From Paraburkholderia sp. SG-MS1 (GTDB taxonomy: Bacteria; Pseudomonadota; Gammaproteobacteria; Burkholderiales; Burkholderiaceae): DNA of 48,525 nt. The notes under the pieces are model-generated. The model ran no database searches and was not told the origin of the DNA. It worked only from the letters and a program-made list of their open reading frames with translations. Each line of letters begins with the position of its first letter. Position 1 is the first letter of the stretch. Of the stretch, positions 37,388-47,792 are shown in pieces. The position numbers were made by a program, and so were the translations under genes. The stretch is taken from NCBI RefSeq assembly GCF_012275575.1, contig NZ_NPIH01000217.1, forward strand, positions 1 to 48,525. Direction: 5' to 3'.

Positions 37388-38944
37388 TCACGATGAGCAG
37401 CTCACTTCCAGCGCGCTCGCCCAGTCCGGCGGCAAGCCCGCATACGCTTCGTGCTCGGGCTGTTCGTCGAACGGGTGGCGCAGCACCGCCGCCAGACGCT
37501 CCACTTCGGAAAAGTCTTTTTCTTTCGCGTGGCGGATCGCCGTTTCCGCCAGGTGATTGCGAAGTACGAATTTGGGGTTCACACGGTTCATTGCAATGGC
37601 GCGCGCGGCGTCGTCGCGTGTTTCATGGGACAGCCGCGCGCGATAGTCGTTCGCCCACGCGTCGAACGCGGCGCGACCGAGAAACAGGTCGCGCACCGGC
37701 GCGTCGCCGCGCGTGTCGTGTTTCGACACGCGCGCGAGATGCCGGAACGTCAGCGTGAAATCGGCGCGGTTCGCGTGCATGACTTCGAACAGACGATTGA
37801 CCAGCGCGTCGTCGCCGTCGCGCTCGATGTCGAGGCCGAGCTTCGCGCGCATGCGCCGCTCGAGCGCCGGTGCGAAGCGGTCCTTGAAACCGCCGAGCAC
37901 GCGCTGCGCGTCTTCGATCGCCTTGTCGCCGCGCACGCTTTCGTCATGCTGTTCGCCGAGCAGAGGCAGCAATCCTTGTGCAAGGCAGAACAGGTTCCAG
38001 TAGGCGATCTGCGGCTGCATTCTGTACGCGTAACGACCTTGCGTATCGGAATGATTGCAGATGTAGCCGGCGTCGAAGCCGTCCATGAAACCGAACGGGC
38101 CGTAGTCGATCGTCAGGCCGAGGATCGACATGTTGTCGGTGTTCATCACGCCGTGGCAGAAGCCGACCGCCTGCCACTCGACCATCAGGTCGGCGGTGGA
38201 GAGCACCGCTTCGTTGAGCAGCGCGAGATAGGGATCGTCGGCGTCGCGGCAATGCGGATAGAAACGCTCGATCACGTGATCGGCGAGCGCGCGCAGCGCG
38301 TCGGTGCGATCGTTCGAATAGAAATGCTCGAAGTGGCCGAAGCGCACGAAGCTCGGCGCGACGCGCGTGAGCACCGCGGCGGTTTCGACGGTCTCGCGCC
38401 GCACCGGCTGATCGGAGCCGATCACGCACAGCGCGCGCGTGGTCGGAATGCCGAGGTGATGCATCGCTTCCGAACACAGATATTCGCGGATCGACGAACG
38501 CAACACCGCACGGCCGTCGCCCATGCGTGAGTAGGGCGTGCGTCCCGCGCCCTTCAATTGCAATTCGAAGCGCTGACCGTCGTGTTCGACCTCGCCGAGA
38601 CCCAGCGCGCGGCCGTCACCGAGCTGGCCCGCCCACACGCCGAACTGATGGCCCGAATACACCGATGCATAAGGCAGCGCATCGGCCGGCCACTCACGTG
38701 TGACGTTGCCGGAGAACAGCTCGACGAAGCCCGGATCGTTCTGAAGGTCCGGCGTGAGACCGAGCAGCGCGGCGGTCTCGGCGGAGAAGCCGACCATGTA
38801 CGGCGCGTTGAGCGGCGCGGCGGGCAGGCGCGTCAGAAACGTGCTGCCGAGCCGCGCGAACGCGCTGTCGGGGGAGTTGAGAAGAACGTTGGAAAAAGCC
38901 GTTAAGGCTTCCGATAACCCTGCAATGCTTGGGGAAAACGACAT
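37388..38944 (-). CDS. selO: Protein adenylyltransferase SelO (YdiU family)
   Basis: SelO is a pseudokinase-fold enzyme that transfers AMP to Ser/Thr/Tyr of proteins, with redox-linked targets in E. coli. The 518-residue protein has [20 protein letters not shown], the inverted nucleotide-binding region [40 protein letters not shown] and the metal-binding [20 protein letters not shown]. It ends in SCSS: Cys516, third from the end, is where human SELENOO has selenocysteine. The ATG at 38944 opens MSFSPSIAG. All catalytic motifs are intact. It is probably expressed with msrB. Confidence 0.95.
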   Translation of the reverse strand: MSFSPSIAGLSEALTAFSNVLLNSPDSAFARLGSTFLTRLPAAPLNAPYMVGFSAETAALLGLTPDLQNDPGFVELFSGNVTREWPADALPYASVYSGHQFGVWAGQLGDGRALGLGEVEHDGQRFELQLKGAGRTPYSRMGDGRAVLRSSIREYLCSEAMHHLGIPTTRALCVIGSDQPVRRETVETAAVLTRVAPSFVRFGHFEHFYSNDRTDALRALADHVIERFYPHCRDADDPYLALLNEAVLSTADLMVEWQAVGFCHGVMNTDNMSILGLTIDYGPFGFMDGFDAGYICNHSDTQGRYAYRMQPQIAYWNLFCLAQGLLPLLGEQHDESVRGDKAIEDAQRVLGGFKDRFAPALERRMRAKLGLDIERDGDDALVNRLFEVMHANRADFTLTFRHLARVSKHDTRGDAPVRDLFLGRAAFDAWANDYRARLSHETRDDAARAIAMNRVNPKFVLRNHLAETAIRHAKEKDFSEVERLAAVLRHPFDEQPEHEAYAGLPPDWASALEVSCSS

Positions 38945-39140
38945 ATTGAGCGCCTCTGGATTAACCGATATTGTAAGTCCGCGCCCGCGGAGCTGCTGGC
39001 CGGCCGTTGAACGATGCCGCACCCATCTTTCGCCGGTCGTGCGGATTTCGCCGGCGGCGCATGGAGAAGCGCGCCATGGCGCCCCAACGGCTCCCGGACC
39101 CCATCCGATCGAAACAGACAAGCCGAGGAGACCACGCTTT

Positions 39141-40820
<1,680 letters not shown>

Positions 40821-40926
40821 TAAATTGAACGATCGTGCTTTTATGTGTATCCTGCCTGCAGACCCGGAAGCAATCGGTTGAAAGAAGGACAATGAGCCGG
40901 ACATCGAGGCGGCTCGCAAAACGCAC

Positions 40927-40949
40927 AGGCGGCGCGCAAGGCGCCGCCT
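40927..40949. repeat. GC-rich hairpin upstream of the FadB-like gene
   Basis: AGGCGGCGC pairs with GCGCCGCCT around GCAAG, 29 bp before the ATG at 40979. It would form in the leader mRNA. No T tract follows. Confidence 0.55.
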
Positions 40950-40978
40950 CATTGCATGGATCGCATGGAGGCAGGCAG

Positions 40979-43069
40979 ATGGCAGTGGACTACACAACTC
41001 ATGACGGCGTGGCCGTCATCACGCTGAACAATCCTCCCGTGAATGGCCTCGGCCTCTCGACGCGAGCAGGCATCGCCGACGGCGTCGAGCGGGCGCAGAA
41101 CGATCCGGCCATCAAGGCCATTGTGCTGACCGGCGCGGGCAAGGCCTTCTCGGGCGGCGCCGACATCACCGAATTCAATACCCCGAAGGCCACCCAGGAG
41201 CCGACGCTCGCCACGGTCATCCGGATCGTCGAAGGCAGCGCGAAGCCGGTGGTCGCGGCCATTCACAGCGTGGCGATGGGCGGCGGGCTGGAACTGGCGC
41301 TCGGCGCGCATTACCGCATCGCCGCGCCCGGCGCGCAGATTGCGCTGCCGGAGGTGAAGCTCGGCATTCTGCCGGGTGCGGGGGGCACGCAGCGTCTGCC
41401 GCGCGCGATCGGCCTCGAAGCGTCGTTGAACATGATCGTGTCCGGCGCGCCGGTGTTGTCGGAGAAGCTGGCCGACTCTGGACTGTTCGACGAAGTCGTC
41501 GCGAGCCAGGAAGATCTGCCCGCCGCGGCCCTCGCCTTCGCGCGCAAGGTCGGCGCGAAGACAGGTCCGCATCCGAAGGTGCGTGATCGCAACATCGAGC
41601 ATCCGAACGCGGCCGGTTTCATCCAGTTCGCGCGCAATAGCGTCGCGGCGATCGCGAAGAACTTCCCGGCGCCGCACAAATGCATCGACGCGGTGGAAGC
41701 GGGCGTGCAGAACGGTTTCGACAAGGGCCTCGCATTTGAGCGCGAATGCTTCGTCGCGCTGGTCCAGACGCCGGAAAGCCACGCGTTGCGTCATGCGTTC
41801 TTCGGCGAACGCGCGGCCAGCAAGATTCCCGACGTGCCGGCCGACACGCCGGTGCGCGACATCGGCAAGGTTGGCGTGATCGGCGCGGGCACGATGGGCG
41901 GTGGCATCGCGATGAACTTCATCAACGCGGGCATTCCGGTCACGCTGCTGGAAACGAAGCAGGAAGCGCTCGACCGTGGCCTCGCGACGATCCGCAAGAA
42001 CTACGAAGCCTCCGTGAAGAAGGGCAAGCTCAAGCCCGAGGCGCTCGAACAGCGCATGGCGCTGATCACACCCACGCTGTCCTACGACGACCTGAAGCAC
42101 GCGGATCTGATCGTCGAGGCCGTGTTCGAAGAGCTCGGCGTGAAAGAGCAGGTGTTCCGGCGCCTCGACGAAGTCGCCAAGCCCGGCGCGATCCTCGCGT
42201 CGAACACGTCGACGCTCGACGTCGACAAGATTGCCGCGTTCACGAAGCGTCCGCAGGACGTGGTCGGCATGCACTTCTTCAGCCCAGCCAACGTGATGAA
42301 GCTGCTCGAAGTGGTGCGCGGCAAGGAGACCGCAAAAGACGTGCTTGCCACCGTGATGAAGCTCGCGAAGAAAATCAGGAAGACGGCGGTGGTGTCGGGC
42401 GTGTGCGACGGCTTCATCGGTAACCGGATGATCGAGCAATACATCCGTCAGGCGCTCTTCATGCTTGAAGAAGGCGCGCTGCCCGCGCAGGTGGATAAGG
42501 CCATCGAGAAGTTCGGCTTCGCGATGGGCCCGTTCCGCATGAGCGATCTGGCCGGCAACGACATCGGCTGGGCGATCCGCAAGCGCCGCTATCAGGAACA
42601 TCCTGACATGCATTACTCGAAGATCGCCGACCGGCTGTGCGAAATGGGGCGCTTCGGCCAGAAGACCGGCGGCGGCTGGTACGACTACAAGGCGGGCGAT
42701 CGCACTGCGTATCCGTCGAAGGTGGTCGACGAGATGATCGGCGCGTTCTCGAAGGAAACCCATGCCGAGCGCCGCAAGATCAGCGACGAGGAAATCGTCG
42801 AGCGACTCGTGTTCGCGCTCGTCAACGAAGGCGCGAAGATTCTTGAAGAAGGCATCGCGTCGAAGGCGTCGGATATCGACATGGTCTATCTGACCGGCTA
42901 TGGTTTCCCGCTTCATCGCGGCGGCCCGATGCTGTATGCGGACACGGTTGGGCTCTACAACGTGGAGCGTGCGATTCGCCGTTATGCGGCGCGGCCGAAT
43001 GGCGACGCGTGGCGACTCGCACCGGGCATCGCGAAGCTGGCGGCCGAGGGGCGCGGGTTCAACGGCTGA
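40979..43069 (+). CDS. Bifunctional enoyl-CoA hydratase / 3-hydroxyacyl-CoA dehydrogenase (FadB-like)
   Basis: This enzyme catalyses the middle two steps of fatty-acid beta-oxidation. The 696-residue protein has an N-terminal crotonase domain ([12 protein letters not shown] oxyanion loop near 55; [26 protein letters not shown]). A Rossmann NAD-binding domain follows ([21 protein letters not shown], about residue 300), then the HAD C-domain ([28 protein letters not shown]). It resembles the shorter peroxisomal-type multifunctional enzyme rather than E. coli FadB (729). The ATG at 40979 has GGAGG 8 nt upstream. The thiolase follows. Confidence 0.93.
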   Translation: MAVDYTTHDGVAVITLNNPPVNGLGLSTRAGIADGVERAQNDPAIKAIVLTGAGKAFSGGADITEFNTPKATQEPTLATVIRIVEGSAKPVVAAIHSVAMGGGLELALGAHYRIAAPGAQIALPEVKLGILPGAGGTQRLPRAIGLEASLNMIVSGAPVLSEKLADSGLFDEVVASQEDLPAAALAFARKVGAKTGPHPKVRDRNIEHPNAAGFIQFARNSVAAIAKNFPAPHKCIDAVEAGVQNGFDKGLAFERECFVALVQTPESHALRHAFFGERAASKIPDVPADTPVRDIGKVGVIGAGTMGGGIAMNFINAGIPVTLLETKQEALDRGLATIRKNYEASVKKGKLKPEALEQRMALITPTLSYDDLKHADLIVEAVFEELGVKEQVFRRLDEVAKPGAILASNTSTLDVDKIAAFTKRPQDVVGMHFFSPANVMKLLEVVRGKETAKDVLATVMKLAKKIRKTAVVSGVCDGFIGNRMIEQYIRQALFMLEEGALPAQVDKAIEKFGFAMGPFRMSDLAGNDIGWAIRKRRYQEHPDMHYSKIADRLCEMGRFGQKTGGGWYDYKAGDRTAYPSKVVDEMIGAFSKETHAERRKISDEEIVERLVFALVNEGAKILEEGIASKASDIDMVYLTGYGFPLHRGGPMLYADTVGLYNVERAIRRYAARPNGDAWRLAPGIAKLAAEGRGFNG

Positions 43070-43193
43070 GCGGATTGAGCGAGCCTTCGAGGCTGCTTGA
43101 ATCAAACGACCGAGGTGGCGCGGTGCTGCACGTGTGGCGCGATGCGCACGGAAAGCGTCAGCGCGCCACCGTCGACATCTTGAAGTAAGACCA

Positions 43194-43399
43194 ACTTGCA
43201 CGGGACCAGAGTAGGTAAGCAAGCATGGGACCGAGTAGACGCTGAAGCGTCTACTCCGGATCGACACGCTAAAGCACCAACTCTGGGCGACCGCAAAAAC
43301 TTGCATGGGACCAGAGTAAGAGCTAAAGCGCCAACTCTGGTCGACCGCAAAAACTTGCATGGGACCAGAGTAAGCGCTAAAGCGCCAACTCTGGTCGAC
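43194..43399. repeat. Tandem array of 54-bp hairpin-forming repeats in the thiolase leader
   Basis: Complete units start at 43299 and 43353 (exact 54-bp period). A third unit begins at 43194 but is split by a 51-bp insert. Each unit contains ACCAGAGT and ACTCTGGT arms enclosing an inner stem: GCGCT/AGCGC in the last copy, with one mismatch in the middle copy. Hairpins lie at 43310-43341 and 43364-43395; the outer arms of the split copy are 43205-43212 and 43280-43286. The insert holds its own 11-bp hairpin (GAGTAGACGCT-GA-AGCGTCTACTC, 43233-43256). The last unit ends at the thiolase ribosome site. It is likely a repetitive extragenic element family. Confidence 0.9.
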
Positions 43400-43412
43400 A
43401 CAGGAGACAAGC

Positions 43413-44591
43413 ATGACTGATGCCGTAATCGTATCGACCGCCCGCACAGGCCTCGCCAAATCATGGCGCGGCGGCTTCAACATGACGCACGGCGCGACGC
43501 TCGGCGGCCACGTGACGCAGGCCGCCGTCGACCGCGCAAAGCTCGACCCGGCGCGCGTCGAAGACGTGATCATGGGCTGCGCGAATCCGGAAGGCGCGAC
43601 GGGTGGCAACATCGCTCGCCAGATCGCGCTGCGCGCCGGTTTGCCGGTCAGTGTGCCGGGCATGACGGTGAACCGCTTCTGTTCGTCTGGATTGCAAACT
43701 ATTGCGCTCGCCGCGCAGCGCGTGATCGCCGGTGAAGGCGACGTGTTCGTCGCGGGCGGGGTCGAGTCGATCTCGTGCGTGCAGAACGAGATGAATCGCC
43801 ACATGATGGCCGAAGGCTGGTTGAGCAGGAACAAGCCGGAAATCTACTGGTCGATGCTGCAGACCGCCGAGAACGTCGCGAAACGCTATTCGATCTCGAA
43901 GGAACGTCAGGACGAATACGGCGTGCGCTCCCAACAACGCGCCGCAGCCGCGCTCGAAGCCGGCAAGTTCAAGGATGAAATCGTACCGATGACGGTGCTT
44001 GCCGGCGTCGCCGACAAGGCAAGCGGCCGTCTCTTCACGAAAGAAGTGACCGTCAGCGGTGACGAAGGCATTCGCGCCGACACGACGCTCGACGGCGTAT
44101 CGAAGATTCGCACCGCGATGCCGGGCGGCGTGATCACCGCCGGCAATGCGAGCCAGTTTTCCGACGGCGCGTCCGCTTGCGTCGTGATGAACGCTAAGGT
44201 TGCGGAGCGCGAAGGCCTCCAGCCGCTCGGCATTTTCCGCGGCTTCGCGGTAGCCGGTTGCGAGCCGGACGAAATGGGCATCGGTCCGGTGTTTGCTGTG
44301 CCGAAGCTGCTCAAGCAGGCGGGTCTGAAGGTCGAGGACATCGACCTGTGGGAATTGAACGAAGCGTTCGCGGTACAGGTGCTGTATTGCGCGGACAAGC
44401 TCGGCATTGCGCAGGACCGTCTGAACGTGAACGGCGGCGCGATTGCGGTCGGCCATCCGTACGGCGTATCGGGCGCACGGCTGACGGGTCATGCGTTGAT
44501 CGAAGGCAAGCGGCGCGGCGCGAAGCTGGTCGTCGTGACGATGTGTATCGGCGGCGGGCAGGGCGCGGCGGGGCTGTTCGAAGTGGTGTGA
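43413..44591 (+). CDS. Acetyl-CoA C-acyltransferase (thiolase)
   Basis: This enzyme performs the thiolytic last step of beta-oxidation. The 392-residue protein has the nucleophile Cys90 (NRFCSSGLQ), His348 ([12 protein letters not shown]) and the second active-site Cys378 ([13 protein letters not shown]), so the triad is complete. It follows the FadB-like gene and is probably its FadA partner; a biosynthetic thiolase role cannot be excluded. The ATG at 43413 has GGAG 7 nt upstream, just past the repeat array. Translation may be influenced by those hairpins. Confidence 0.93.
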   Translation: MTDAVIVSTARTGLAKSWRGGFNMTHGATLGGHVTQAAVDRAKLDPARVEDVIMGCANPEGATGGNIARQIALRAGLPVSVPGMTVNRFCSSGLQTIALAAQRVIAGEGDVFVAGGVESISCVQNEMNRHMMAEGWLSRNKPEIYWSMLQTAENVAKRYSISKERQDEYGVRSQQRAAAALEAGKFKDEIVPMTVLAGVADKASGRLFTKEVTVSGDEGIRADTTLDGVSKIRTAMPGGVITAGNASQFSDGASACVVMNAKVAEREGLQPLGIFRGFAVAGCEPDEMGIGPVFAVPKLLKQAGLKVEDIDLWELNEAFAVQVLYCADKLGIAQDRLNVNGGAIAVGHPYGVSGARLTGHALIEGKRRGAKLVVVTMCIGGGQGAAGLFEVV

Positions 44592-44716
44592 TGCTGCGGG
44601 GGGCGCGGTTGTTGATGATGACGGCACGGACGTCACCCTTGCGCCCCCCCGGCTGGTTCAGCCGCGCTTGCTATCCGCGCTTCTTCGAAGCCGCTTGCCT
44701 AGGCCGATTGCCAGCA

Positions 44717-45238
44717 TCATCGCGAAGCCGCGCCAAGCGATGCCAGACTCAACGTCCCCTGACTAATGAATCGTGTCGTACCGGTCAAGCCACCCGCGAG
44801 CTTGCCGCGCAGGATGTACGGAATCTGCCCCGAGTCGGCGGCTCCGGCGAATGCGAAGGCCTGGCGAACCGCGGCGAAAGCCGGCACGGTCAGCGGCACG
44901 GTGACGACGGTTTCGCCGAAGCGCGGCACCGTGCCGCCCTGGTCGCTGACGCCGCTCGCGAACGACTTGCCGTTCACCTCGAGATCGAGCGACACGCCGC
45001 TGAAGCTGACCGTCGAGTCGTTGGGATTCTGCACGCGCAGTTTGACGTTGAAGCGCATCTCCAGCCCCTGGCCGTCGAGCGGTTCGATACCGGCCACGCT
45101 GACGCGCAACGGATCGGCGCCGAACAGACCCGCGCAGCCATTGAGCGTCAGCGCGACGATCATGAGAAGGGCGATGATCGCGGATAAGCCGCGAAGGATG
45201 GAGAGACGGCCGGACAGCGGCGCGCGCAGGACAGGCAT
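44717..45238 (-). CDS. LEA14-like (WHy domain) lipoprotein
   Basis: This 173-residue protein has an N-terminal hydrophobic segment (LSAIIALLMIVALTLNGC) ending in a lipobox-like LNGC, so it is likely a lipoprotein. The mature part matches the LEA type 2/water-stress (WHy) domain: VAGIEPLDGQGLEMRFNVKL, VQNPNDSTVSFSGVSLDLEV and a late IPYILRGKLAG. This beta-sandwich family is linked to desiccation and stress tolerance, though bacterial roles are poorly known. I chose the ATG at 45238, with GAGG 8 nt upstream, over the in-frame GTG at 45247. Confidence 0.85.
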   Translation of the reverse strand: MPVLRAPLSGRLSILRGLSAIIALLMIVALTLNGCAGLFGADPLRVSVAGIEPLDGQGLEMRFNVKLRVQNPNDSTVSFSGVSLDLEVNGKSFASGVSDQGGTVPRFGETVVTVPLTVPAFAAVRQAFAFAGAADSGQIPYILRGKLAGGLTGTTRFISQGTLSLASLGAASR

Positions 45239-45306
45239 GACCGGCACCTCGAACGAAGCGGTTGGTGATGCATTGTACCGGGCAGCGTCGCGCGAGCAGA
45301 GGCGAT

Positions 45307-45699
45307 TCAGGCGGTGCGCCGCCAGCGTGTTCGGATGAGTCCGGCCAGATGCCGCGCGGCCAGTGGCAGCCAGCCGTGAGCGCCTGTCGTGGCACGCGGG
45401 GACAGCACGATGAACGCGGCAGAGCCTGCGCGGCTCGCACCGGGTGCGCGCAGGGCGCTGATCGACACCATACCGCGCTGCGGCGTCACAAACCGCTCGC
45501 CTTCGTGCAAGGTGATCGACACGAGTGGGACGGCATCGCCCAGCCAGGCAAGCGAACGATCGCGCAAGCCGAGTTGCAAACCGCCTTCGATGGCCACGAT
45601 CGAACTACCGGCGTGCAGGTCATGCACGGCGACCTGACCGGCCAGGAGAGACGATGCAGGGGTTCCACGCAAACCGGCGCGAGATTCACGAGCATGCAT
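45307..45699 (-). CDS. DUF2917 domain protein
   Basis: This 130-residue protein is a short beta-rich protein: GQVAVHDLHAGSSIVAIEGG, then DRSLAWLGDAVPLVSITLHEGERFVTPQRGMVSISAL. It fits the DUF2917 pattern of a cupin-like strand series ending in a Gly-containing turn. A basic C-terminal tail follows (ARHLAGLIRTRWRRTA). No signal peptide. The ATG at 45699 is supported by AAAGGA at about 8 nt. Function unknown. It sits 68 bp upstream of the LEA-type lipoprotein on the same strand. Confidence 0.75.
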   Translation of the reverse strand: MHARESRAGLRGTPASSLLAGQVAVHDLHAGSSIVAIEGGLQLGLRDRSLAWLGDAVPLVSITLHEGERFVTPQRGMVSISALRAPGASRAGSAAFIVLSPRATTGAHGWLPLAARHLAGLIRTRWRRTA

Positions 45700-46072
45700 G
45701 ACAGAGTCCTTTAAACCGTTTTCATGCCACGGATCTCGCTCAGGCCGACGAAGCGGTGCGCAGGTCAGGCAGATTGGCGGGACGGCTGGCGGCGCATGCG
45801 CCAAAGCGATAGCGGGTATCATTTCCCGCTGCGCCTCGCGCATGTCGCGCATGTCGCGCGTGCGTGCGAACGCATACGTCATGCGTCAAACGCAAGACAG
45901 ACAGTGCGACGAACGTCAGGCTGCGGCCCGACACTTCGAGTCGAATTGAACCGGGTCGAAGCGAACGAGGTGTGGCCGCCATCCATCATGTTGTGACGTC
46001 AAGACTCGCCGATGCATCACCGATGTCTCTCACTCACCCCGCACTCCGCTGACTACGAAACCTGAATACGCA
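45700..46072. other. Divergent intergenic region, no feature recognised
   Basis: 373 bp between the DUF2917 gene and the thioesterase gene. It must hold both promoters, but I find no convincing hexamers. A 9-bp CGCATGTCG occurs twice in tandem at 45839-45856. No RNA gene is evident. Confidence 0.5.
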
Positions 46073-46561
46073 ATGACCGATTCATCCTCATCACCGAAAG
46101 CAGGCAACGCGACGTTGCCTGAAAGCCCGTTTGTCGACCGTCTCGGCGCGCAGTTGTTGTCCGCTGCCGATGGCGTCAGCGAAGTCGTGCTGCCGTTGCA
46201 GCCCGATCACATGAACACGTGGGATGTCGCGCACGGCGGCGTCACGATGACGCTTGCCGACGTCGCGCTCGCGATGGCCGCGCGCAGTCTCGCCGGCGAC
46301 GGTGTCGGCGTGGTCACCGTCGAGATGAAGGTCAACTTCATGCAGCCGGGGCGGGGCGAGTTGCGCGCGACCGGCCGCGTGCTGCACCGCTCGACCACGA
46401 TGGCCTATTGCGAAGGCGAGATCCGCGACAGCGAAGGCCACTTCGTCGCCAAGGCGCTCGGCACCTTCAAATACATGCGGCGCCTCGCGGTCGGCCGCGG
46501 CGTGACGCAACAGCGGTTGCGCAGCGACCCGTCGGCGAAACCCGGCCCGAGCGACGGTTGA
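46073..46561 (+). CDS. PaaI-family hotdog thioesterase
   Basis: This 162-residue protein is a single-hotdog acyl-CoA thioesterase. It shows the PaaI signature around HMNTWDVAHGGVTMTLADVA (residues about 47-66), including the catalytic-region HGG. VVTVEMKVNFMQPGRG and GEIRDSEGHFVAKALGTFKY follow. PaaI-type enzymes hydrolyse aryl- or acyl-CoA esters and relieve CoA sequestration. The tail after KYMRRL is basic and probably disordered. The neighbouring beta-oxidation genes fit a role in acyl-CoA turnover; the exact substrate is unknown. Confidence 0.88.
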   Translation: MTDSSSSPKAGNATLPESPFVDRLGAQLLSAADGVSEVVLPLQPDHMNTWDVAHGGVTMTLADVALAMAARSLAGDGVGVVTVEMKVNFMQPGRGELRATGRVLHRSTTMAYCEGEIRDSEGHFVAKALGTFKYMRRLAVGRGVTQQRLRSDPSAKPGPSDG

Positions 46562-46690
46562 GCCCTTGCCACGCGGCGCGCGTGCCGGGCGGGTCGCCCG
46601 CCTGTCGCGGCTTGCGCACGCGCAGTGCAAGCCATGCGTGCCGTTCCAACTATTCGCCGATCCAATCGGTCACTCAAGGAGACAACCGTC

Positions 46691-47689
46691 ATGTCCCAGA
46701 TCAACCGTCAACTCGTGCTGGCTTCGCGTCCGCAAGGCGCGGTCACGCCCGACAATTTCAAGCTCGTCGAAACGCCGCTCGCGCCGCTGGCCGACGGCGA
46801 ATTGCGCGTGCGCAATCACTTCCTGTCGCTCGACCCATACATGCGCGGCCGCATGAACGACAGCAAGTCGTACGCGGCGCCGCAACCGTTGAACGAAGTG
46901 ATGATCGGCGGCACGGTTGGGGAAGTGGTGGAGTCGAAGAACCCGAAGTTCGCGGTCGGCGACAAGGTGGTCGCGATGTTCGGCTGGCAGGAGTACGGCA
47001 CGTCGAACGGCGCCGGTGTACAGAAGGTCGATGACACGCACGTGCCGCTGTCGGCCTATCTCGGTCCGGTCGGCATGCCCGGCGTCACCGCGTGGTACGG
47101 GCTGAACCGGATCATCGCGCCCAAAGCGGGCGAGACGGTGGTGGTCAGCGCGGCGAGCGGCGCGGTGGGCAGCGTGGTGGGGCAGTTGGCAAAGGCGGCC
47201 GGTGCGCGCGCGGTCGGCATCGCGGGCGGCGCCGACAAATGCCGCTACGTGACCGACACGCTCGGCTTCGATGCCTGCGTCGATTACAAGGCCGGCAACC
47301 TGTATCAGGAGCTCAAGGCCGTGACACCCGATGGCGTGGACGGCTACTTCGAAAATGTCGGCGGAGAAGTGCTCGACGCGACGCTCGCGCGCATGAACGC
47401 GTTCGGGCGCATCGCGCTGTGCGGGTTCATCGCGGGCTATGACGGCCAGCCGATGCCGCTCAAGCATCCGTCGTTGATGCTCACGCAGCGGCTGCTCGTG
47501 CAGGGTTTTATCGTCAGCGAGCATATGGACGTGTGGCCGGAAGCGCTCAAGCAGCTCGGCACACTGGTCGCGCAGAAGAAGCTGCACTATCGCGAGACCA
47601 TCGCGCAGGGGCTCGACGCGGCGCCTGAGGCATTCATCGGCCTGCTCAAAGGCCGCAACTTCGGCAAGCAGCTCGTCAAACTGATCTGA
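46691..47689 (+). CDS. NADP-dependent medium-chain dehydrogenase/reductase (alkenal/curcumin reductase type)
   Basis: This is a zinc-free MDR that reduces activated C=C bonds of alkenals or enones with NADPH. The 332-residue protein has the LSLDPYMRGRMNDSKSY N-terminal motif typical of the leukotriene B4/curcumin reductase group. The MPGVTAWYGL segment and the NADP-binding loop SAASGAVGSVVGQLAKAAGA (residues about 153-172) follow. The NVGGEVLDATLARMN and LVQGFIVSEH segments complete the match. Cysteine ligands for zinc are absent. The ATG at 46691 has AAGGAG 9 nt upstream. It lies between the thioesterase and an SDR gene, probably one operon. Confidence 0.92.
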   Translation: MSQINRQLVLASRPQGAVTPDNFKLVETPLAPLADGELRVRNHFLSLDPYMRGRMNDSKSYAAPQPLNEVMIGGTVGEVVESKNPKFAVGDKVVAMFGWQEYGTSNGAGVQKVDDTHVPLSAYLGPVGMPGVTAWYGLNRIIAPKAGETVVVSAASGAVGSVVGQLAKAAGARAVGIAGGADKCRYVTDTLGFDACVDYKAGNLYQELKAVTPDGVDGYFENVGGEVLDATLARMNAFGRIALCGFIAGYDGQPMPLKHPSLMLTQRLLVQGFIVSEHMDVWPEALKQLGTLVAQKKLHYRETIAQGLDAAPEAFIGLLKGRNFGKQLVKLI

Positions 47690-47792
47690 GCGCGGCAGCC
47701 CAAGAGCCGTCACTCACGCATCGAGAGGCCGCGCGGATCACACCGCGCATGAGCCAGAAGTTACCGCGCAGTCCTCACCCAGGAGTCAGACG

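Noticed and set aside
40949..43834. A 961-codon open frame on the minus strand across the FadB-like gene, repeat array and thiolase start
   Set aside because: It is antisense to two well-supported genes. Its Arg/His/Ala-rich composition is what high-GC third positions produce in the opposite frame.
45839..45856. Tandem CGCATGTCG copies upstream of the thioesterase gene
   Set aside because: Only two 9-bp copies in GC-rich DNA, with no symmetry or promoter context. Chance is a sufficient explanation.
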